Part shown: piece after piece, positions 61,839 to 64,000 of the stretch
How the letters are laid out: every line of letters starts with the position of its first letter
Numbering within the stretch: position 1 is the first letter of the stretch
Origin: Sulfurospirillum sp964466465
GTDB taxonomy: Bacteria > Campylobacterota > Campylobacteria > Campylobacterales > Sulfurospirillaceae
DNA length: 64,000 nucleotides
Direction of reading: 5' to 3'
NCBI GenBank assembly: GCA_964466465.1
Contig: CAYXNJ010000001.1
Location: 1-64,000 of the forward strand
The notes under the pieces: generated by a model
Database searches by the model: none
Seen by the model: the letters and a program-made list of their open reading frames with translations, nothing else
What the model was told of the DNA's origin: nothing
Program-made: the position numbers and the translations under genes

Positions 61839-62707
61839 TGATAACCTTTTCATTTGGAAAAAACTGGCTTCGGTATGTAAACTATATCGTGACAGAAACG
61901 ATTATTGAAAATTCAAAAGTATCGCTCGTGCGATTTTTGGGTGAAGATTTTACGTTTCATAATAAAACATTTATTGATGTAGGATGTGGAAGTGGTATTT
62001 TTTCTTTGTGCGCTGCTATGCTTGGATGTAAACATATTGTATCGTTAGATGTGGATTCAAAAAGCATAGAAGCTACACGGATGATACAGAAAAAATTTGC
62101 GCATTTAATTCCTAAGGATGTTTTGTGGGAGGTTGAAGAAGCTTCTATTTTAGATAATACGACAGTTGAAAAATGGAAAGAGAAAGCAGACATTCTTTAT
62201 TCTTGGGGTGTGCTACATCATACTGGAAATCTTAACGTGGCTATGTTCAATGCCAGCCGTATGGTTAAGCCTGATGGTTTAGCATACATTGCTCTTTACA
62301 ATCAAACTGAAGCAAGTGCATGGTGGTTAAAAGTCAAATCATTTTATAATAAAACCAACGTACTGATGAAATTTCTTCTCGTGATAGGCTACACTCTGTT
62401 TTTAACGATGGAAGACCTTCGCAAAGGCAGAGGTCTCAATTTTTATGACAAAACAAGAGGGATGTATAAAATCACTGATGTGATTGATTGGCTAGGAGGC
62501 TTACCGTATGAGCCAATCAATGTTGAGCAGACACTTCGTGCATGGAAAACCTATGGCTTTGAAGCGGTTAAGGTCGCACCAACAAAATACAACGATGCGA
62601 TTTATCCAAAATCATTGATCAAAAAATGGTTTGTTTATTTGAAATGCGTTGGGTTAGGCTGTAATGAGTTTTTAGTGCATAAAAGAGCCGCCGAATGTGT
62701 CGCATAG
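61838..62707 (+). CDS. class I SAM methyltransferase
   Basis: 289 residues, starting at ATG overlapping the previous stop (TAATG). Motif I IDVGCGSGIFSLCAAMLG, IVSLDVDSKSIEATRMIQ, and LYSWGVLHHTGNL. No Trm112 domain. Resembles sugar O- or N-methyltransferases; substrate unknown. Overlaps the following asnB2 by 13 bases. Confidence 0.9.
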   Translation: MITFSFGKNWLRYVNYIVTETIIENSKVSLVRFLGEDFTFHNKTFIDVGCGSGIFSLCAAMLGCKHIVSLDVDSKSIEATRMIQKKFAHLIPKDVLWEVEEASILDNTTVEKWKEKADILYSWGVLHHTGNLNVAMFNASRMVKPDGLAYIALYNQTEASAWWLKVKSFYNKTNVLMKFLLVIGYTLFLTMEDLRKGRGLNFYDKTRGMYKITDVIDWLGGLPYEPINVEQTLRAWKTYGFEAVKVAPTKYNDAIYPKSLIKKWFVYLKCVGLGCNEFLVHKRAAECVA

Positions 62708-64000
62708 TAGGGTATTGGGATTTTTCGACGGGATTGACCGATAAGCAGGTTATCATTGCTATGCGAGATACAATGTTGGATAGAGGTCCTGACGACTGCG
62801 GTGAATTTTGTTTTCCAAGTGGTATCGCTTTAGGGCATCGGCGCCTTTCTATTATTGATTTGTCACACAATGGGCATCAACCTATGATGGATATAACGAA
62901 GCGATATGTCATTGTGTATAACGGAGAAATTTACAATTATCAAATCATACAACAAGAACTTGAGGCCTTAGGATACACGTTTAAAGGTACGAGTGATACA
63001 GAGGTTCTTCTTTATGCCTATGTGCAATGGAAAGAAAAATGCCTTGATCGACTCCAAGGGATGTTTGCTTTTGCTATTTGGGATACAATCGAGGAGCAAT
63101 TGTTTATCGCACGTGATCGTGTGGGTGTAAAACCATTGTATTACTATCAAAATGAAAAAATTTTTATGTTTGCTTCTGAGTTAAAAGCATTTCAAGCTCA
63201 CCCTCAATTTGAAAAAAAAATCAATATGCAAGCTCTGTCTAATTTTTTAATGTTTGGTTATATCGATGCACCTTTGTCTATTTTTGAAAATTGTTATAAA
63301 TTGGAAGCAGGGCATTATCTTATCCTTAGAAAAGATCAATGTGTCCAAAAAGTGTGTTATTGGAATGTACGCAGCAGTTTTAATAACGATTTCTCTAAGA
63401 GCGTATCGTTAAAAGAATTATTGGTCGATAGCTTTACGTCTCGTATGCGCTCAGATGTTCCTGTTGGAGTTTTCTTAAGCGGGGGAATTGACAGCTCTTT
63501 GGTCACCATGTTATTGTCTGAGCAAGGGTATCATCTGAATACATTCACTGTTGGATTTGACCATCAAAGCTATGATGAATCTGCGTATGCGCACTATGTG
63601 GCACAACGTTTTGGAACGCAGCATGAGCAATTTACCTTACAACAGAAAGATGTTGAGACTCTTATCCCTTTGTTACCACATATTTACGATGAGCCATTTG
63701 GAGATAGTTCCGCAATCGCGACGTACTTTTTAGCGCAATCGGTAAAGCCTTATGTTAAAGTTGTTTTGAGTGCCGATGGGGCTGATGAACTGTTTGGTGG
63801 ATATGATCGTTATGCTCAAACACCCCAACGCTATGCGTATTTTCAAAAAAGACGCTTCCTCAAATATGTGACATCTATACTCAGTCCTGAACGGAGCGTT
63901 TCGATCCTCTCTAAGACACCTTATGCAATGGGCATTGATAAATTTTTACGTATTAAAAATTCGTTACATGCAAAGCATTTTATGGAGCATTATTATAATG
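62695..64000 (+). CDS. second asparagine synthase homolog, 3' cut by window
   Basis: The frame from ATG at 62695 runs to the window end with no stop, about 435 codons. MCRIVGYW places the glutaminase Cys at position 2. YNGEIYNYQ, FLSGGIDSSLVTM (PP-loop) and SADGADELFGGY are intact. It is a different sequence from the copy at 55.7 kb (the glutaminase and synthetase cores match only in motifs). One of the two may make asparagine, the other may amidate a sugar. Confidence 0.9.
   Translation, partial: MCRIVGYWDFSTGLTDKQVIIAMRDTMLDRGPDDCGEFCFPSGIALGHRRLSIIDLSHNGHQPMMDITKRYVIVYNGEIYNYQIIQQELEALGYTFKGTSDTEVLLYAYVQWKEKCLDRLQGMFAFAIWDTIEEQLFIARDRVGVKPLYYYQNEKIFMFASELKAFQAHPQFEKKINMQALSNFLMFGYIDAPLSIFENCYKLEAGHYLILRKDQCVQKVCYWNVRSSFNNDFSKSVSLKELLVDSFTSRMRSDVPVGVFLSGGIDSSLVTMLLSEQGYHLNTFTVGFDHQSYDESAYAHYVAQRFGTQHEQFTLQQKDVETLIPLLPHIYDEPFGDSSAIATYFLAQSVKPYVKVVLSADGADELFGGYDRYAQTPQRYAYFQKRRFLKYVTSILSPERSVSILSKTPYAMGIDKFLRIKNSLHAKHFMEHYYN

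Noticed and set aside
1..64000. tRNA, rRNA, CRISPR arrays, insertion sequences or prophage
   Set aside because: No cloverleaf, repeat-spacer array, transposase or phage gene was seen in any gap; the only sizeable repeat is the 140-bp duplication.

Overview
The window looks like the chromosome of a Sulfurospirillum-type member of the Campylobacterota (formerly Epsilonproteobacteria). This is inferred from the whole set of features: a DUF3373-type porin, a Tat-exported molybdoenzyme respiratory operon, futalosine-pathway menaquinone synthesis (mqnD), a short MurB and short BioB, a recA-eno-ftsB-AMIN gene order, low GC, and a flagellin gene with sigma-28 signals. I saw no rRNA, tRNA, insertion sequence, prophage or CRISPR array. 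Genes are tightly packed and no gene-free stretch exceeds about 230 bases.

Layout. 1-3.1 kb: the end of a small secreted protein, a porin, and on the other strand a small unknown gene followed by the Fe-S carrier mrp. 3.3-11.5 kb: a tightly coupled operon of a tandem rhodanese, the catalytic, Fe-S and haem subunits of a type II DMSO-reductase-family enzyme, a small secreted Cys protein, a TorD-type chaperone and a polyferredoxin. 11.5-16 kb: a small lipoprotein, a DUF4405 membrane protein, moaC-DUF493-helical protein, an RRM RNA-binding protein, and phospholipase A. 16-23 kb: an EamA exporter, a Dabb protein, a tandem NosL protein, leuC-mobA-degenerate GGDEF/EAL, a Crp/Fnr regulator with a DUF2892 target, and a GGCT-fold protein. 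23-26.6 kb: ogt-glycerate kinase-rqcH, followed by a 140-bp tandem duplication and a small acidic protein.

26.7-38.9 kb: cdsA-dxr, a purine/uracil permease, an alanine/glycine symporter, a metallophosphoesterase, a Cys-His-Asp lipoprotein, a methyltransferase, an FmdE-like protein, a large Cache-PAS-GGDEF-EAL protein, an M15 peptidase and tsaD. 38.9-40.8 kb: mqnD-fliQ-murB on the minus strand. 40.9-44.3 kb: recA-eno-ftsB-AMIN. 44.3-48.7 kb: gltA, bioB and topA on the minus strand. 48.8-64 kb: flagellin (sigma-28 promoter, CsrA-type hairpin leader), then from a sigma-54 promoter a long co-directional run: Maf-type flagellin glycosyltransferase, two further glycosyltransferases, asparagine synthase, a radical SAM/SPASM enzyme, a GNAT-radical SAM/SPASM fusion, a LegB/GalE-like sugar dehydratase/epimerase, two SAM methyltransferases and a second asparagine synthase cut off by the window end.

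Two regions deserve most attention. The first is the molybdoenzyme operon of unknown substrate, whose haem-b subunit is fused to a cytochrome c and which begins with a rhodanese. The second is the apparent flagellin-modification island with two radical SAM enzymes and two amidotransferases. In both cases the enzyme classes are readable from the sequence, but the substrates are not.
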